A stretch of 64,000 nucleotides of DNA from Lactifluus volemus (lineage: Eukaryota > Basidiomycota > Agaricomycetes > Russulales > Russulaceae): the NCBI GenBank assembly GCA_022376515.1, contig WTXI01000012.1, positions 372,001 to 436,000 of the forward strand. The letters are read 5' to 3'. A model generated the notes under the pieces. That model saw only the letters and a program-made list of their open reading frames with translations, was not told the DNA's origin and did not search any database. A program made the position numbers and the translations under genes. Of this stretch, positions 61,504 through 64,000 are shown one piece after another. How positions within the stretch are numbered: position 1 is the stretch's first letter; each line of letters starts with the position of its first letter.

Positions 61504-62217
61504 CAAGCTGCCGTGTCGAAAGCCAGTGACGCCGTGGCCGACCGTACTGAGAGTGCGTATTTTTCCAAGTAGTATGAGTGATTGTAACATGTATGCTTTG
61601 CAGATTATATCTCTTCTCGTCGCTTGCTCCTGTCTCTCGCTGACGCCGGTGGGCGTTTGATGTATGCCTACAAGGATGTTCTTGAACTTGCGGGCCTCAC
61701 AACGCGCATCTATTCGCTTCTCTCAGCCCTTCACAACCTTCCGTCTCTCCCTACGGCATCTCCAGTGGATAGCGTCAATCCTCGTATCTCCCTGGACAAT
61801 GTGGATCTTTCCATTCCTGCTTCTGGCGCACGCGATGCTCCATTAGTCAAGGCGTTAAGTCTATCCCTCTGTGAAGGGGAGCACCTTATGATCACATGTT
61901 CAAATGGTGTCGGGAAAACCGCGGTGGCGCGCGTACTGGCAGGTTTATGGGCTCCAGGAAATGAGGGTGAGGGTAAGATCCAGCGGCTAGGACGGGGAGA
62001 GGTGTTTGTAGTGCCTGTAGTGCCTCAACGAGCGTATATGGTGACCGGTTCCCTACTCGAACAGTACGTGTAGCAAGCCTACCTATCCCCGCGGCTGACT
62101 GATAACGTTTTAAAGAATAATATACCCCCACACATACCCACAGTTCGTGCAGTCGGGACGGACGAAGGAGGACCTGATGGAGACCCTCGAGGCGGTACAT
62201 CTGGCGTACTTACCCAC
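61504..62217 (+). pseudogene. fragment of a peroxisomal ABC transporter (ABCD type)
   Basis: After an intron-like gap (about 61549-61601), the frame from 61602 reads YISSRRLLLSLADAGGRLMY, then KDVLELAGLTTRIYSLLSAL, ISLDNVDLSIP, the Walker A region ITCSNGVGKTAVARVLAGLW and QRAYMVTGSLLEQ. After a second gap it reads IIYPHTYPQFVQSGRTKEDL. This is the C-terminal nucleotide-binding domain of an ABCD half-transporter, which imports very-long-chain acyl-CoA into peroxisomes. It stops before the ABC signature and Walker B. The first Walker A Gly is Cys, and a VVP triplet is duplicated. The fragment is embedded between Sec2 pieces. Confidence 0.68.
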
Positions 62218-62870
62218 GCTGTCAAGATGCTCAATACTCAATGCGGACAACTGACCATCGAACCCATTGTGACGCCATTATCTCCTTCGACATCTGCGTC
62301 TCCTCCATACCGTGATGCTTCATCTCTGGTTTCTGGGGTGTTGCCTCGTCTTTTTGCTTGGACCGTGTCCCAGGTTGGGGTGAGAGTGAGAAAGACAAAC
62401 AGACCGAATCAGAACTTTTCAACTTGAGATGCCACGTTTCGTTATGCCTCCGCTTCGCAATGGTTCCCCTGGGCTGGGACGGCTCACCCCGCCTCCACTG
62501 CCAAGCCGAAGCCGATCAAGGGTGCATACCCCAGCACCAATGGAGCATGGAGTGGAAGGTCGCCGGTCCTCATTTCCCGAGTCTCTGGTGAGAGTGTCCC
62601 CGTCCTCTTCCTTGGACTGCCAGGAGCTACCCGTCACCGTAAAACCAGAGTCACTGACGCTTTTTAGCCTCGTTTCCTCGCTGACAGATGTAGAACCTTT
62701 CTCATGTCACTCAAGTTGGCCCAGCGTGGATCATGGATGCGCCCGATGATTGCCATGCCTCTGCCTGCTACCCCAACCTTGACCACAATGGCAGCATCAT
62801 CGTCATTATTGCCGTTGGACCCACTTGGCATGAGCAGTGAAGACGTAATACATACTTGTTTGTAGTTTGT
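62218..62870 (+). pseudogene. further Sec2-like fragment and unassigned coding-like sequence
   Basis: NTQCGQLTIEPIVTPLS (62230-62280) resembles the Sec2 segment that should follow the piece ending at 61503. Beyond 62430 the open frames (e.g. HPASTAKPKPIKGAYPSTNG near 62487) look protein-like but I cannot place them. Confidence 0.4.
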
Positions 62871-62956
62871 AAGCTACTGTGGTGAAATGGTACATGCTGA
62901 GCGCTGAGTGCTGAGTGATCGTCGTAAGCCTGAGAGTTCGAATCCTGAGATAGCCG
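62871..62956 (+). other. tRNA-like sequence (pseudo-tRNA or SINE head), doubtful
   Basis: GGTGAAATGGTACA resembles an A box and GAGTTCGAATCCT a B box about 50 bases later. The acceptor and T stems pair poorly, so I do not call a functional tRNA. Confidence 0.25.
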
Positions 62957-63431
62957 ACTTCTGTCCTTTTAAGAGCTGATTATGTGAGTGAATGTGAGAA
63001 ATTCTTACTTGAGCAAGATTAAAATAAGATCATGTATTTCCCTTATCATTTCATGGGTTTAGGATATAGCTCGCAAATTAAGCTTAAATCCGAGTTTTTA
63101 ATATTTAATAATTTATAAAAAGGGATTGCAAGGGATTGTAATAACTTGTTGGTCATACAATACCTAGATAGTCTTAATAATCCCAAGATGATCTCAAAAA
63201 TCCCTAGATAACCTCAAAAATCCCTAGATGATGCAAAATGGCCGAAATAGAGGTGGGAGGTATTGTTCAAACAATTTTATTAACTGGATTATAAATGTGG
63301 ACAAGGGATTGCAATCCCTAGTAATCCCTAGCAATCCCTAATTTGAGAAGTTTTCGTGATGCATGTGACACCGTATTTGCATTGGTTTATCTGTGTCTGC
63401 TTTGTTGTCGATCTACCACTGTATTGCCTTG
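62957..63431. repeat. AT-rich right border with GGGATTG/AATCCCTAG words
   Basis: Contains the right arm of the inverted repeat (63129-63150) and repeated aatccctaga/aatccctag words at 63180-63340. These are related in composition to the minisatellite at 59.7 kb. Confidence 0.5.
63129..63150. repeat. right arm of the long-range inverted repeat
   Basis: CAAGGGATTGTAATAACTTG plus TT, exact reverse complement of 59668-59689. Confidence 0.6.
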
Positions 63432-64000
63432 CTTGCAAGGTAATCAATGCGGTCGAAATTCGACCGCCGGGCCTTGCAGATTCAGCGTTTCTTATTGGTT
63501 CGGATCAATTCGGAAATGCTCTCTCAATGACTCTCATTGTGCAGACTCCGTCTCGATTCGGATTTTCGTATTCACATTCTTTCCTTTTCAAGCGAAGGGC
63601 GCCGTTTGCTATCTGGCTTTTATACTGTTACTGGACTGTACAGGACCATGGATGACAGTCTCGGGCCCTGTAAGCGAGCAACATGAGGCTCACGCCGTGT
63701 AAGCGAGCGGTGTGTGGATCGAGCTCCGTAAGCGAGCATTGGTCGGAAGGGTTCCGCGATGTGTGACGCCAGGTCCGTGTTTGATGTGTTGGCGTGTGAT
63801 AGGGCTCTGGGAGGAGATGTTGGGGAGGAGGGATGAGTCGAATGACTCACGCGTTGAAGAGGAGCCCAAGGACCGGTAGCTATCGTCATCGCCACCTCAG
63901 CACCTCGAGGGTAAGCCGGGGATGAATATTGATGAATCGCGGACACTCCGCGGTGGGCGCCCAGGCTACGATACTACTTTTGTGCTTCTCATTGACTCGC
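63432..64000. repeat. dispersed repeat R, copy 2 (continues beyond the window)
   Basis: Same element as 50854-51454, same orientation, with two instead of three gtaagcgagc sub-repeats. The window ends within a few bases of the point where similarity to copy 1 could still be followed. Confidence 0.6.

Noticed and set aside
62871..62956. tRNA gene
   Set aside because: A- and B-box-like words are present but the acceptor and T stems do not pair; kept only as a low-confidence tRNA-like sequence.

Overview
This window is nuclear DNA of a filamentous basidiomycete, most likely an Agaricomycete. Genes are split by many short GT-AG introns (about 45-110 nt). The families present are typical of mushrooms: PriA/CPL1-type secreted cysteine-rich proteins, a Goodbye-NACHT-ankyrin STAND protein, and single-copy eukaryotic genes (EPL1, tafazzin, KSH1, a TMEM19-like protein). 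I cannot name the genus. All gene models were built by hand from splice sites and reading-frame phase; no database was searched.

Layout. 1-432 is the 3' end of a drug/metabolite-type (SLC35-like) transporter, with a decayed partial copy near 2.25 kb. 5.56-21.9 kb is an array of six direct-repeat units, each carrying a TATA box and one PriA/CPL1-like secreted protein gene (P1-P6). P2 and P6 carry single-base frameshifts. A seventh, inverted copy (P7) lies at 58.3-59.3 kb. 22.98-26.4 kb is an NLR-like STAND gene. 27.6-30.95 kb is EPL1 (minus strand). 35.25-36.42 kb is a seven-exon short-chain dehydrogenase, divergent from a TMEM19/DUF92 membrane protein (36.65-37.8 kb). 39.3-40.4 kb is a decayed Ca2+/H+ exchanger. 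40.66-42.08 kb is tafazzin (minus). 42.57-44.72 kb is a frame-broken conserved gene (minus).

48.77-57.2 kb holds two long Ser/Pro-rich paralogues, both ending in a Cys-aliphatic-aliphatic-Met CaaX box. Between them lie a dispersed repeat, a broken adenylate kinase (minus) and an intact 71-residue KSH1/TMEM167 gene whose first coding exon is only the ATG. 59.6-63.2 kb contains a minisatellite and AT-rich inverted repeats enclosing a mosaic of Sec2-type Rab-GEF and peroxisomal ABC-transporter fragments. The last 0.57 kb repeats the element at 50.85-51.45 kb.

Together the window alternates conserved housekeeping genes, which read cleanly, with accessory blocks shaped by tandem duplication, gene conversion and decay. 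The most novel-looking items are the CaaX-tailed paralogue pair, the secreted-protein array lying next to an NLR gene, and the gene-fragment cassette near the right end. Likely functional links are limited. EPL1 acts in NuA4 chromatin acetylation, tafazzin in cardiolipin remodelling and KSH1 in the early secretory pathway. I see no pathway joining all of them.
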